DNA of 64,000 nucleotides from Herpetosiphon giganteus (GTDB taxonomy: Bacteria; Chloroflexota; Chloroflexia; Chloroflexales; Herpetosiphonaceae): NCBI RefSeq assembly GCF_016907925.1, contig NZ_JAFBCZ010000011.1:1-64000 (forward strand), in the 5' to 3' direction. The position numbers and the translations under genes were made by a program. Numbering within the stretch: position 1 is the first letter of the stretch; each line of letters begins with the position of its first letter. Under the pieces are notes generated by a model that saw only the letters and a program-made list of their open reading frames with translations, did no database searches and was not told the DNA's origin. This document shows positions 1 through 8,733 of this stretch, one piece after another.

Positions 1-310
1 TTTATTACTCTTTTATGCGGTCGTTCGGACGCTCCAGCTTCGTAAAATTCGCATGCCTGGCTAGATTGATTTTGCACACTTCTTGACAAACCACCTGCGC
101 AGCGCCATAGTGTATTGCCAGATCAGCGGCGTACCATTGAAGTTCAACCAGAATCAAGCCGGATTACGCCTTCAGCTTGATGATGTATTTCTAGATGGCG
201 TTCGATTCATTCATCGACCAGTGACACTAGCCAATCCTACAGTGACACCAGTTTCAAAACCGCAAAAAAGAAACTGACACCAAATTCCGAAATTTTCGGA
301 ATTCGGAAAA
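1..310. other. Left edge, possible gene remnant
   Basis: No complete gene is visible before about position 344. An open frame at 83-277 (64 codons, TTG start, no ribosome site) reads like real protein sequence but has a stop just upstream at 62-64. It may be the 3' end of a decayed or frameshifted gene, or chance. I see no copy of the tRNA-Lys 3' end here, so nothing supports an attachment site in this stretch. Confidence 0.3.
283..303. repeat. Palindrome copy 1 (core TTCCGAAATTTTCGGAA)
   Basis: A perfect inverted repeat with 10-base arms around one central T, placed just upstream of the first rightward phage gene. The same 16-base core TTCCGAAATTTTCGGA recurs at 31546-31561 and, inside a longer palindrome, at 39111-39137. 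It is a likely protein-binding site; which protein binds is not known. Confidence 0.7.
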
Positions 311-343
311 ATGTGGGATATGTGGGATATGTGGGATAAAGTC

Positions 344-553
344 ATGACTTTTCAAATTTTTTATTGTTCCCACTGTGGTACGCCGTTGGGTTTCATTCCA
401 CATGATGGCTTTGCATTAATCTGTGGGCTTGCCAGCATCACAACCACCACCCCAATCACCTGTGGAGCCTGCAAGAACCAAACGGTTTGGTATGCGCCAA
501 AACGGCAGCGGCGTAAAAAGCAACGACTAGGGATCGTTAGGCAAACCACTTGA
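344..553 (+). CDS. Small zinc-ribbon protein, Com-like
   Basis: This is a 69-residue protein with two CxxC knuckles (CSHCG near the N-terminus, CGACK about 40 residues later) and a basic tail. The layout resembles phage Com-type zinc fingers, which bind mRNA to control translation, but similarity is judged by eye only. A longer frame opens at 311, but its first residues are MWD repeated three times, encoded by a 9-base tandem repeat (311-337), so the ATG at 344 is preferred. Palindrome copy 1 lies 41 bases upstream and could regulate it. Function not proven. Confidence 0.5.
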   Translation: MTFQIFYCSHCGTPLGFIPHDGFALICGLASITTTTPITCGACKNQTVWYAPKRQRRKKQRLGIVRQTT

Positions 554-758
554 CGATTGAAAACAAATGTGCTAAATTCTTAATACATTTGCATATCCGT
601 TCGTGATGGCTGGCTTGATGATTGTCGCTGGTATCACGCTCACGAAGAAGCGGCTCGTGTTAGTTCCTTGGGGAACTAGCGCGAGCTTTTGCTTTTTAAC
701 CTACCTTCTACCGGATTTCGATGCTGGCCTTACGTTTGTTATTTTCAAGGATCGCCCA

Positions 759-1253
759 ATGGCCGAGGCTGAACAAGCAATCAAATTGATTAATGGCAAT
801 GGCCTTATTGGAATCCTGATAGTGCTGTTGTTTTTTCTAAGTCGATCAGCAGTCGCAAGCAAAATTTGGGATTGGTTTGTCTCGTGGTTCAATCCCGAAC
901 GTGCTGATGCCAAGCAGAAGGCTAAGCAAGATGCACAAGAGCGTGAATCGCGACTACGACGCGAGGAACTTGAGCTTCTTTCGCATGTCTATGATGGCGA
1001 GTTACTGGATGCCTACAAGAAAAATACGGAGGTCAATACCCAAGCCGTGATGACCATGCAAGCCATTCAAATAGAACTGCGGGCCTCACGCCAAGACCTC
1101 GATGATATGAAGCTGGATATCGCAGGCATCTATGCCTATATCCGTCAACCCCAGCTGAGCCGCGAACGTCGGAACCCAACCCAACCAAATCAATCATTAC
1201 CAACGAATCAGGAGGGTAAGCCCAATGCTCGTAACCATCAACGCAATCGCTAA
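759..1253 (+). CDS. Membrane protein with coiled coil, lysis cassette
   Basis: A 164-residue protein with one hydrophobic segment near residues 17-31 followed by a long charged, Glu/Arg/Lys-rich helical stretch that should form a coiled coil. It sits first in a row of membrane protein, holin and amidase, which suggests a role in lysis or membrane anchoring. The frame is open back to 603 (GTG then ATG), but the extra 52 residues are not convincing and the ATG at 759 follows an AAGGA-like ribosome site. The 3' end overlaps the next gene by 29 bases, suggesting coupling. Exact function unknown. Confidence 0.5.
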   Translation: MAEAEQAIKLINGNGLIGILIVLLFFLSRSAVASKIWDWFVSWFNPERADAKQKAKQDAQERESRLRREELELLSHVYDGELLDAYKKNTEVNTQAVMTMQAIQIELRASRQDLDDMKLDIAGIYAYIRQPQLSRERRNPTQPNQSLPTNQEGKPNARNHQRNR

Positions 1254-1620
1254 CGCCATTGTCCCTGTGCTACTTTCGGTCATTTTTGGCATCTTGGCCC
1301 ATTCAGGCCCAGCTCTGATCAAGCTTGGTACAGCCTTCATCAACTCGAAATTGACTGAACATCAGCAGGCAGTTTTGTATGCCGCCGTCAAAGTCGGCGA
1401 ACGAGCCGCCGCTGCGCAAGGCTTTACCCCAGAACATGCATGGGAATCAGCCAAAGACGTTGCGGTCAACGCAGCCATCAATTATGCCAAGCGGTTTGAT
1501 ATCGACCTTGATCCTAAAACACTGACACCATTGATTGAGGCCGAAGCGGCCAAACAAGAGCGCCTTCGGCCAATATTGATTGATAGTTCGTTCGTGCCGG
1601 TTGTAACCGACGGAGTGTAG
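1225..1620 (+). CDS. Phage holin, LLH-like
   Basis: This 131-residue protein starts with one strongly hydrophobic segment (about residues 5-30), followed by a soluble helical part with an Ala-rich VKVGERAAAAQG-like stretch. That matches the general form of phage LL-H-type holins, which make membrane lesions that let the endolysin reach the wall. GGAGG precedes the ATG. It lies directly upstream of the amidase gene, the usual holin place. The assignment rests on size, the N-terminal helix and context. Confidence 0.65.
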   Translation: MLVTINAIANAIVPVLLSVIFGILAHSGPALIKLGTAFINSKLTEHQQAVLYAAVKVGERAAAAQGFTPEHAWESAKDVAVNAAINYAKRFDIDLDPKTLTPLIEAEAAKQERLRPILIDSSFVPVVTDGV

Positions 1621-1623
1621 CCA

Positions 1624-2388
1624 ATGGGTATCCTTGATTTGCCAGTTGTTGATATTCGGCATCTGCTGTTGCGACGTCCATCGCGCCATCTCATCACACG
1701 GCCACTAAAAAACATTGGTGGCAGTGCGGTGCATTACAACGGCGATGCAACCGATATTGCCGTGCTTGAAAGCGCGGAGATTCGACATCTTCAGGCGATT
1801 GCCAAGTATCACGTTGGGAAAATTTGGGGCTATGCCCAAGGCGTAGCTATTTATGGCCATGGGGTCATGTACCACTACGCCGTTGGGGCGAGCGGGACTA
1901 TCTACTGGCTACGCAACCAGAGTGACATCCTTTGGCATTGTGGCAATGCGACGGGCAACAACACAACCGTTGCCGTCCATGCGCCTATTGGTGGCAAGCA
2001 ACGCCCAGCGGATAAACAATGGGATTCCATGATCAAACTGTTCAATGCGTTGGCTGATGATCGCGGGTTTCATGCGAAGTCCAAAACATTGGGTCATAAG
2101 GAGTGGAATCCCAGCGAATGCCCAGGCATCCCGCTGATGGACAAGATCAAAACGTGGCGAAATGAAACGGATCGCCTTGGTCGTTACGAAGTTATTAGCC
2201 CAGATGGAGCCAACGTTCGACAAGCGCCTACGACCCAAGCAGGAATTGCCGTGGTCTATCCGGTTGGTTATCAGTTTGATGTGTACGGCATTACCCGTGG
2301 TCAATCAATCGCCGGTATTGATGAATGGCTGAACAGTGGTGACATGCGTGGTTTTGTTCACCCTACAACATCGCGAAAAATAGCCTAA
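1624..2388 (+). CDS. Endolysin: N-acetylmuramoyl-L-alanine amidase
   Basis: A 254-residue lysis enzyme that should cut the bond between N-acetylmuramic acid and L-alanine in peptidoglycan. Residues about 30-175 look like an Amidase_2/PGRP domain: the probable zinc ligands are His37 (AVHYNG), His158 (GHKEW) and Cys166 (SECPG). Residues about 185-250 look like an SH3-type wall-binding domain (GANVRQAPTTQAG). There is no signal peptide, in keeping with release through the upstream holin. The start is 3 bases after the holin stop. Confidence 0.85.
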   Translation: MGILDLPVVDIRHLLLRRPSRHLITRPLKNIGGSAVHYNGDATDIAVLESAEIRHLQAIAKYHVGKIWGYAQGVAIYGHGVMYHYAVGASGTIYWLRNQSDILWHCGNATGNNTTVAVHAPIGGKQRPADKQWDSMIKLFNALADDRGFHAKSKTLGHKEWNPSECPGIPLMDKIKTWRNETDRLGRYEVISPDGANVRQAPTTQAGIAVVYPVGYQFDVYGITRGQSIAGIDEWLNSGDMRGFVHPTTSRKIA

Positions 2389-2492
2389 TGATCTGGTGTG
2401 CGCTGGGCTATCTCGGCTTCGTGTATGTCTTTTTGATCGCTATCAATATCGATTTATGGCGATTTTTCAGAGACCTTGATCAAGAACCCTAG
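2388..2492 (+). CDS. 34-residue membrane peptide
   Basis: A very short frame whose ATG overlaps the endolysin stop by one base (TAATG). Its product is almost wholly one hydrophobic helix (residues 2-20, WCALGYLGFVYVFLIAI) with a charged tail RFFRDLDQEP. The tight overlap and topology suggest a real translationally coupled small membrane protein of the lysis cassette, perhaps an antiholin or accessory factor. No family is recognised. Confidence 0.45.
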   Translation: MIWCALGYLGFVYVFLIAINIDLWRFFRDLDQEP

Positions 2493-2549
2493 AACTCAAA
2501 CGTATTATTACCCGCCGCGCCAGCGGCGACACGACCGAGGCGGTGACCA

Positions 2550-3182
2550 ATGACCACCAACAAAGCAGAAAAAGCATTGACGGCGAAACAACGGCGCTTT
2601 GTTGATGAATATTTGGTCGATTTCAACGCCACACAGGCGGCCATTCGTGCGCAATATGCGGAACGTTCGGCGCGGAGCATCGGATCAGAAAACCTGACAA
2701 AACCTGAGATTCAGGCCGAGATCAATCGCCGACTCGACAGCATCATGCCCAAGGCTGAAATCTTGGGGCGGCTCGCACAGCAAGCTCGTGGCACCATGCA
2801 GGATTTCTTTTTTATCGGCATGGAAGAGCGAACGATTGAAAAACGCCGGATTCAGATCAGCGTTGATGACAAGGGCCGTCAAGGGCAAGAGGTAATTTTG
2901 GAGGAAACCGAGGAGAAAGCCATGCGTCCGGCTGTCTACCTCAGCCTCGTCAAAGCCCAAAACCTCGGCAAGATGCACTTGATTAAGAAGTATTCGTTGG
3001 GACCAAAAGGTGAATCAATAGAGCTATACAACGCGCAGGATGCACTGACCACGCTGGGCAAGTATCACGCGATGTGGGTGGATCGCGCGGAAGTCACTGG
3101 CGAGGATGGTGGCCCAATTGAAATTTCTGAAATCGTTGTAAAGAAGAGCCATGAGCGTCCCCCAGCTCTGGACGACGACTAA
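2550..3182 (+). CDS. terS: Terminase small subunit
   Basis: A 210-residue DNA-recognition subunit of the packaging motor. The N-terminus reads LTAKQRRFVDEYLVDFNATQ, the classic Terminase_2 start in which a helix-turn-helix follows (AAIRAQYAERSARSIGSENL). The middle and C-terminus would form the oligomer and the contact to the large subunit. It overlaps the large terminase gene by 32 bases, so the two are likely translationally coupled. Confidence 0.88.
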   Translation: MTTNKAEKALTAKQRRFVDEYLVDFNATQAAIRAQYAERSARSIGSENLTKPEIQAEINRRLDSIMPKAEILGRLAQQARGTMQDFFFIGMEERTIEKRRIQISVDDKGRQGQEVILEETEEKAMRPAVYLSLVKAQNLGKMHLIKKYSLGPKGESIELYNAQDALTTLGKYHAMWVDRAEVTGEDGGPIEISEIVVKKSHERPPALDDD

Positions 3183-4404
3183 TGGTCGGCTTGAGCTTGA
3201 TCTGCACTATGGGCAGACGCAGGCTTGGGAGTCGGAACGCCGATTCATTGCGGTTATTGCTGGGACGCAATCAGGCAAAACATCGTTTGGGCCGCAATGG
3301 CTGTATCGCGAGATTAAACAACGCGGGCCTGGCGACTATATGGTGGTCACGCCCACCTATCCGCTGTTAGAGGTCAAGGCATTGCCGGAATTCCGGCGCT
3401 TGTTTGAGCAAACGCTGAAGCTAGGCCGCTACTACGGATCGCCGGTTCGGCGCTTTGAATTCAGCAAGGCTGGTGCAAAGCGAATCTTTGGTCTGAATGC
3501 AGACACAACCACGGTGTTTTTTGGCTATGCGGCTGATCCGGAATCGCTCGAATCCGCAACCGCCAAAGCGGTTTGGTGTGACGAAGCAGGGCAAAAGAAG
3601 TTCAAGCTCGCCAGCTGGGAAGCGCTCCAGCGGCGGCTGTCACTCAATGAAGGACGCGCCCTAATCACGACAACACCCTATGACCTTGGTTGGCTGAAGG
3701 TGTTGCACGACAAGTGGCTCAAGGGCGACAAAACGATTGAGGTGGTGAATTTCGCCTCAATTATGAATCCGGTGTTTCCGCGAGCGGAGTACGAGCGGGC
3801 ACGGGCAGAGCTTCCCTTGTGGAAGTTCAGGATGTTTTACAAGGGGATGTTTGAGCGGCCTGCGGGGCTGATTTATGGGTCATTCAAGCCGGAGATTCAC
3901 AAGGTTCCGCGCTTCACGATTCCAGATGATTGGCAGCGCTACCTAGGGCTTGACTTCGGCGGCGTGAATACCGCCGGATTGTTCTACGCCGAGGAGCCAA
4001 CCAGCAAAAAACTGTATCTGTATCGCGAATACAAAGCAGGCGAAAAGACGGCAGCGGAGCATGCACGCGACCTGCGCAAAGGCGAGCCAATGATTCCACT
4101 CTGTGTGGGCGGCTCGAAGAGCGAGGGGCAATGGCGGCGTGAGTTTCGGATGGCAGGCTTACCCGTCAACGAGCCTGACATCAAAGAAGTTGAAATTGGA
4201 ATTAACCGTGTGTTTGGCGCACACGCGCGCAATGAAATCTATGTCTTTGATGATTGTGATGGCTACTTAGCCGAGAAGGGGAGCTATAGCCGAGCACTGG
4301 ATAAGGAAGGCGAGCCGACCGAGGAAATTGAGGATAAATCGACATTTCACTTTATGGACGCTGAGCGCTACATCATTGGGCGTATTCGGCGGGGGATTGT
4401 CTAA
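3151..4404 (+). CDS. terL: Terminase large subunit
   Basis: A 417-residue ATPase-nuclease that pumps DNA into the prohead and cuts it. The Walker A motif GTQSGKT is at residues 38-44, the Walker B region VWCDEAG at 141-147 (Asp144, Glu145), and the coupling motif is likely TTTP at 173-176. The nuclease part begins with the acidic LGLDFGG (Asp268) and ends with an acidic FMDAERY near the C-terminus. Length and motif order match a full Terminase_6-type protein. The start lies inside the small-subunit gene. Confidence 0.92.
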   Translation: MSVPQLWTTTNGRLELDLHYGQTQAWESERRFIAVIAGTQSGKTSFGPQWLYREIKQRGPGDYMVVTPTYPLLEVKALPEFRRLFEQTLKLGRYYGSPVRRFEFSKAGAKRIFGLNADTTTVFFGYAADPESLESATAKAVWCDEAGQKKFKLASWEALQRRLSLNEGRALITTTPYDLGWLKVLHDKWLKGDKTIEVVNFASIMNPVFPRAEYERARAELPLWKFRMFYKGMFERPAGLIYGSFKPEIHKVPRFTIPDDWQRYLGLDFGGVNTAGLFYAEEPTSKKLYLYREYKAGEKTAAEHARDLRKGEPMIPLCVGGSKSEGQWRREFRMAGLPVNEPDIKEVEIGINRVFGAHARNEIYVFDDCDGYLAEKGSYSRALDKEGEPTEEIEDKSTFHFMDAERYIIGRIRRGIV

Positions 4405-4629
4405 ATGGGACGCAAAAGCCGCAGAAAACGGGAGCGCCGAGCACTCCAGCAAGAGCTACCGGGGATTGAAGAAGTTAGGCCGTTCGATTGGGTGCTTATG
4501 GAGGCATTACTCAAGCGCAAGGATGACCCAACCTTGTTCGCTGGCTCATTCGATACGCCAGTTGATACATCGCCGCTAACCGAGGCGGATATAACGAAAA
4601 CATTCGAGCACTTCACATCAAGGCTGTAA
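4405..4629 (+). CDS. Small protein, unknown function
   Basis: A 74-residue protein with a very basic start (GRKSRRKRERR) and an acidic second half. The ATG follows the large terminase stop codon without a gap, so it is probably co-translated. No family is recognised. Its place between terminase and portal suggests a packaging or head-assembly helper, but this is only positional. Confidence 0.55.
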   Translation: MGRKSRRKRERRALQQELPGIEEVRPFDWVLMEALLKRKDDPTLFAGSFDTPVDTSPLTEADITKTFEHFTSRL

Positions 4630-4697
4630 GGAAAGCGCCGAATGGACAATCTAAAAGCCAGGCTACGAATGCAGGTTTTTCATACAGGAGATCTTTC

Positions 4698-5291
4698 ATG
4701 GATCAAGACCAGATGCACAAAGAAGTGGCTCAATACATGGCTCCCTTACTCAATGCAGTTGAACGTTGGGTTGAGTTTGTGTCAGGGCAAGTTAATGAGT
4801 GTCAGTCTGCTGCGCAGGCGGTAGAAGAAACGCCAACCGCTACTGCCGCACTTCATCCATTTGCTGAAGAAGTGGGCGAGGCGGTTGCGACACTCAGTCA
4901 AAACTTCTTTGATTTTTTCGACACCATGCAAAACGTCTATGCCCGCCAACGTGGCGATGCACGCCGCGATTCTGTGCCAACTCGTGATGATCTGGTTTTT
5001 CGCCTCTTTGAGCGCTGGCGATTGACAGGCGGGCCTGTTGGGAATGCTGCCACCCAAAAGCAACAAATCATTGCTGAACTCGAAGCGTTGTTTGCTCCAG
5101 CTCCAGCAGAGCCAGATTTTTCGGCAGCCGTGTGCAAGGCGGTAGTGGATAGCGATCGCTTGAAGCAGCTAACAAAGGACATCGACGATGTTCTGATTAC
5201 GCTGACCGACGACGATAAAACGTTTGACCGTCGCCGAGCAGCAAGTCGGCTGATTATGAGCATGATTGAGCGGTTTACCACCAACGACTAG
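4698..5291 (+). CDS. Unknown phage protein
   Basis: A 197-residue, mainly helical, acidic protein with no recognised motif. A clear CAGGAG ribosome site lies 7 bases upstream of the ATG, which decides this frame over a competing one starting at 4642. It lies between terminase and portal genes in the late operon. Confidence 0.6.
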   Translation: MDQDQMHKEVAQYMAPLLNAVERWVEFVSGQVNECQSAAQAVEETPTATAALHPFAEEVGEAVATLSQNFFDFFDTMQNVYARQRGDARRDSVPTRDDLVFRLFERWRLTGGPVGNAATQKQQIIAELEALFAPAPAEPDFSAAVCKAVVDSDRLKQLTKDIDDVLITLTDDDKTFDRRRAASRLIMSMIERFTTND

Positions 5292-5293
5292 CA

Positions 5294-5310
5294 CTTGGGA
5301 ATTTCCCAAG
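5294..5310. promoter_or_regulatory. Perfect 17-base inverted repeat between genes
   Basis: CTTGGGAATTTCCCAAG has 8-base arms around one base and lies just after the stop of the upstream gene and just before the GGAGGA of the next. With no loop it is more likely a protein site than an RNA hairpin; its role is unknown. Confidence 0.35.
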
Positions 5311-5321
5311 TGGAGGAATCC

Positions 5322-5540
5322 ATGAAGCGCATCACCACACCAATCAAACTCTTTTGTATCGAAGTCATTGCCATGGTTGTGGTGTGGGTGCAGCTGCTTG
5401 GCCAATGGCTGCGCGAATCGCTGCCCATCGTGCTGTTGGTTGTTCCGTTTGTCTTTGGCTGGTTCGTTGGGGTGGTGGTTTCGTTCTGTATCTGGCTCAT
5501 CGCGGCAGTGGTTGAAGGCTATCGGAGTGGCCGGCTATGA
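5322..5540 (+). CDS. Small two-helix membrane protein
   Basis: A 72-residue protein with two hydrophobic segments (about residues 12-25 and 35-62). The ATG follows a TGGAGGA ribosome site by 4 bases, so this start is preferred over the frame opening at 5295. The last four bases overlap the start of the portal gene. No family is recognised; the position before the portal is unusual for a holin, so I leave it unnamed. Confidence 0.6.
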   Translation: MKRITTPIKLFCIEVIAMVVVWVQLLGQWLRESLPIVLLVVPFVFGWFVGVVVSFCIWLIAAVVEGYRSGRL

Positions 5541-7567
5541 AGTTTATTGAGGCAATCAAGCAGCGCGTCGCTGCAATCCGAAAAGCCAGCAAGTACCTGC
5601 CGCATCTGCATGGTATTGAGCATGTCTTTAGTAGTGCCCGCACGGGCGATTCGTTGTACGAAATCGACAATTACATGGAGTTCGCGGGCATCTACAACAG
5701 CTATGTGTGGGTGCGCAAAGCCGTCAACGTGATTGTTGAGTCGCTGGCTCCGCTGCCCGTGCGCGTTGTCGATAGCAATGGCAAGCCGCTCAAATCGCAC
5801 CCGCTCAATGACTTGTTCGGCTATATCAACGATACAACCACGCCCAGTCAACACTGGCAACAATACTTTATTCACTTGATTCTTGGTGGTGAGAATCCGG
5901 TCGAATTAGTCACGAACAAGGCCAAAACAAAAGTGATTGAGATGTGGAATCGACGGCCTGATCGGTTGTGGATTCTGCCGGACTATGCGCGACTCAACTA
6001 CCCGCGCATTGCCGAATTTGTGTTTTATGGACAAGACGCTGACCCGATCCGCGTCCCTGCAAGTCATATGATTTTCGATCGTTTCTACAACCCGCGCAAC
6101 GTATGGCGTGGCATTACGGTGCTTGGCGCGCTGCGCACGGGCGTAAAGCTCGATGTTGCTGGCCAACGCTGGAATGAAAGCATTGTGACCACGGGAGCCA
6201 AGCCAGAGTTTGCCGTGACGACCAAGAAGTTCTTGACCGATGGTGAAAAAGAGCGCCTTGAACAGCAGGTGATGGACAAACATGGGACTGGCCGACCCCT
6301 GATGCTCGACGATGAAACCACCATCGTGCCATACAGCTGGGCACCAAAGGATATGGAGTGGGTTGAGCAGCGGCGTTTTGCCCGTGATGAAATCGGCGGC
6401 TTGTTTGGGATTCCAGACGAGATTATGGGCTATGGCAAAGATACCTATGACAACCTGAAAATGGCTGAACGCTTGCTATGGCGGGTCACACTGAAGCCCT
6501 ACATCGGGCGGCGTGATTCGGTCTATACCAAGCATTTCACCTACACCATGCCGCTCCTGAATAAGGGCGAGCGCATCGAAACCGATGTCAGCGATGTCAG
6601 TGCGCTGCAACAAGATGATGATGCGCTGCTCGAACGAGCAACCAAGCTTTTCCTTATGGGCGTGCCCTTCAATGTCGTTGATGGGTCACTCAGTCTTGGC
6701 ATTGGGGCAATTCCAGGTGGCGACGTGGGCTATCTGCCATCAAACCTGATTCCGGCTGATGAAATGGGCGTCCCGCTGCCAGCGCCGCAAACCAAAGGCG
6801 TTGAGGTTTTAGCTAGAGCCAAGAAGCCGAGCGCAGCCCGCACAGGCCGCGCACTCCAAAAGATTCGCAAGCGCGTTGCGGCGGATATGGAAGTGGCGAT
6901 TGAAGGCTATTTCGAGGAGTTGGCCAACAACGTTGTGTCGCGTGCTCGTGCCAATAAATTCGCACGATTTTGGCACAAGGCCATTACCAGAAAAGCGGTG
7001 CCTGACCTTGACGTGCTGATCACGGACGACGATGTGACCAAACTTGGTGACATTGTTGGCAGCTTCTATTTACAGATTTGCGAAGCCAGCTGGGAGACGT
7101 GGAATAAGGCCTTAGGGGTCACGGTTGAATTTGATGCCGATAACGCGGCAGTCGTCGCAGCGCTCGACCAAGCAGGCGAGCAAGTCCGCATGATTGACGA
7201 AACGACCAAGACGGCCTTGCAAGCGCTGCTGAAATATGCAACCGAACAAGGCTGGACGATAAGTCAATTAATCAAAGGCGATGAGAACCAGCCAGGTATC
7301 AAGGTACTGATTCAGGAAACCTATAAAAATCGTGCTCGCACGATTGCCCGCACCGAGCTGGGGACGGCCCAAAACATCTGCACGTTGGCCCGCTATAAGG
7401 ACGCTGGCATTAAGGAGGTGGAAGTTTTTGATAACGGCCAAGACGATCCTGATTCGGCCTGCAAAATCGCAAACGGCCAAAAATGGACACTCAAGGAAGC
7501 GCAGCAAAAACTGTTGCAGCACCCCAACTGTACCCGCGCATTTGCACCAGTAGAACCGAAAGGATAG
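5537..7567 (+). CDS. Portal protein fused to MuF-like head protein
   Basis: A 676-residue protein that seems to join two usual phage proteins. Residues 1 to about 400 look like an HK97/SPP1-type portal, the ring through which DNA enters (landmarks: NSYVWVRKAVNVIVESLAPLPV and PYIGRRDSVYTKHF). Residues about 440-676 look like a minor head protein of the MuF type, with TIARTELGTAQN and a closing HPNCTRAFAPV. MuF is normally a separate gene after the portal. The reading frame is clean, so the fusion looks genuine. The start overlaps the previous gene by four bases. Confidence 0.88.
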   Translation: MKFIEAIKQRVAAIRKASKYLPHLHGIEHVFSSARTGDSLYEIDNYMEFAGIYNSYVWVRKAVNVIVESLAPLPVRVVDSNGKPLKSHPLNDLFGYINDTTTPSQHWQQYFIHLILGGENPVELVTNKAKTKVIEMWNRRPDRLWILPDYARLNYPRIAEFVFYGQDADPIRVPASHMIFDRFYNPRNVWRGITVLGALRTGVKLDVAGQRWNESIVTTGAKPEFAVTTKKFLTDGEKERLEQQVMDKHGTGRPLMLDDETTIVPYSWAPKDMEWVEQRRFARDEIGGLFGIPDEIMGYGKDTYDNLKMAERLLWRVTLKPYIGRRDSVYTKHFTYTMPLLNKGERIETDVSDVSALQQDDDALLERATKLFLMGVPFNVVDGSLSLGIGAIPGGDVGYLPSNLIPADEMGVPLPAPQTKGVEVLARAKKPSAARTGRALQKIRKRVAADMEVAIEGYFEELANNVVSRARANKFARFWHKAITRKAVPDLDVLITDDDVTKLGDIVGSFYLQICEASWETWNKALGVTVEFDADNAAVVAALDQAGEQVRMIDETTKTALQALLKYATEQGWTISQLIKGDENQPGIKVLIQETYKNRARTIARTELGTAQNICTLARYKDAGIKEVEVFDNGQDDPDSACKIANGQKWTLKEAQQKLLQHPNCTRAFAPVEPKG

Positions 7568-7570
7568 GTC

Positions 7571-8701
7571 ATGGCTCGCATTATCAAGGCTGGCCCCGAT
7601 GCGCCAGTCATTCACAAAACATTCAACTTTGAAGTAATTCGCAAGGCGGAAGAAGGCGAAACGCCAGGCGGCAGGATTCGGGTTAATACCGCACGGCTCG
7701 ACCGTGAAAACGACATCATTCCACCGAGTGGAGCGATTCTCGATAACTACTTGCTCAATCCGGTTGTGCAATGGATGCACAACTATGCCGATCCATGGTC
7801 AACCGTTGGCCGCTCACTCGTGATTGATCGCACGAAAGAGTATATCGACATTGATTTCGAGATGCGCCCAGCAGCGAATGATTTTGATCCGCAAACCATC
7901 ATCCTGTTGCAATGGACGGGCGGTTGGGTGCGTTGTGCCAGCATCGGTATGCGGCCACTGACCTATAAAGCCAATTCCAGCGGTGGCTTCATTTTTCCAT
8001 CGTGGGAATTTGTGGAGTGGTCACTCGTGCCCATTCCGATGAACCCTGATGCGTTACGCCAATTAGGCGTGCAACCATCTGCCGAGGTTGTTCGCCGCTT
8101 CTATGGAGGATTTGAATCTATGGCGAAAGCACCCATGCATCCATCCATTCCCGTGCTCGACGGTGGTGGTTTGCTTCAGAAAAGTATCAGCCTTGATCGC
8201 TTGGTTGAGGAAGTCAGCACCGCGATTTATCGGGTGTTGTGGGATCGGGATAGCGATGGCTATTACCACTATGACGGCGTGCGTCGCCACGTGGCAGCAG
8301 TCTACGAGGATCACGCGATTGCCTGTATTGGCCTTGCCTTCTACCGCGTTGATTTCACGATTGAGGCTGGGTTGGTCAAGGTTCAACCACGCGATGAGTG
8401 GGTTGAAGTAGATCGCGAGTGGCCGGAAATCAGCACCACCATGACAACCATTGAGCGCTCGATGCTTCAGGTCATTGGCAAGGCGGGAGCACGGCACAGC
8501 ACCAAAGATATGAATCTCGTTCAACAAATGCACGATACTGCGTGCGCATTGGGCGCAGCCTGTGGCAGTGACGAAACCAAGGCCGAGGCTGACGAAGATG
8601 TAACCACTAAAGCGCAACCAGCACCCGAGGAGGTGATCGACATCGACAAAACCAATATTCGTGAGGTGATCGCCTCATTCAAGACCGTCATTAAACGCTA
8701 A
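7571..8701 (+). CDS. HK97-type prohead protease with scaffold-like tail
   Basis: A 376-residue serine protease of the U35/HK97 class that should mature the prohead. The N-terminal part (about residues 15-175) holds the expected signs: RLDRENDIIPPSG, the histidine in VVQWMHNY, the serine in CASIGM, and the family ending WSLVPIPMNPDAL. Residues about 190-376 are extra and could serve as scaffold, a function often joined to this protease. It lies between portal and capsid genes as usual. Confidence 0.88.
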   Translation: MARIIKAGPDAPVIHKTFNFEVIRKAEEGETPGGRIRVNTARLDRENDIIPPSGAILDNYLLNPVVQWMHNYADPWSTVGRSLVIDRTKEYIDIDFEMRPAANDFDPQTIILLQWTGGWVRCASIGMRPLTYKANSSGGFIFPSWEFVEWSLVPIPMNPDALRQLGVQPSAEVVRRFYGGFESMAKAPMHPSIPVLDGGGLLQKSISLDRLVEEVSTAIYRVLWDRDSDGYYHYDGVRRHVAAVYEDHAIACIGLAFYRVDFTIEAGLVKVQPRDEWVEVDREWPEISTTMTTIERSMLQVIGKAGARHSTKDMNLVQQMHDTACALGAACGSDETKAEADEDVTTKAQPAPEEVIDIDKTNIREVIASFKTVIKR

Positions 8702-8733
8702 GTAATCAACACTTTTTCTATTGAGGTATATCC

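Noticed and set aside
311-337. Tandem 9-base repeat as start of a protein
   Set aside because: Encodes MWD three times; the ATG at 344 gives a plausible zinc-ribbon start, so the repeat is probably upstream sequence.
4642-4824. Open frame with GGAAAG before its ATG
   Set aside because: Overlaps the better-supported 4698-5291 gene in another phase; composition is like a shadow frame.
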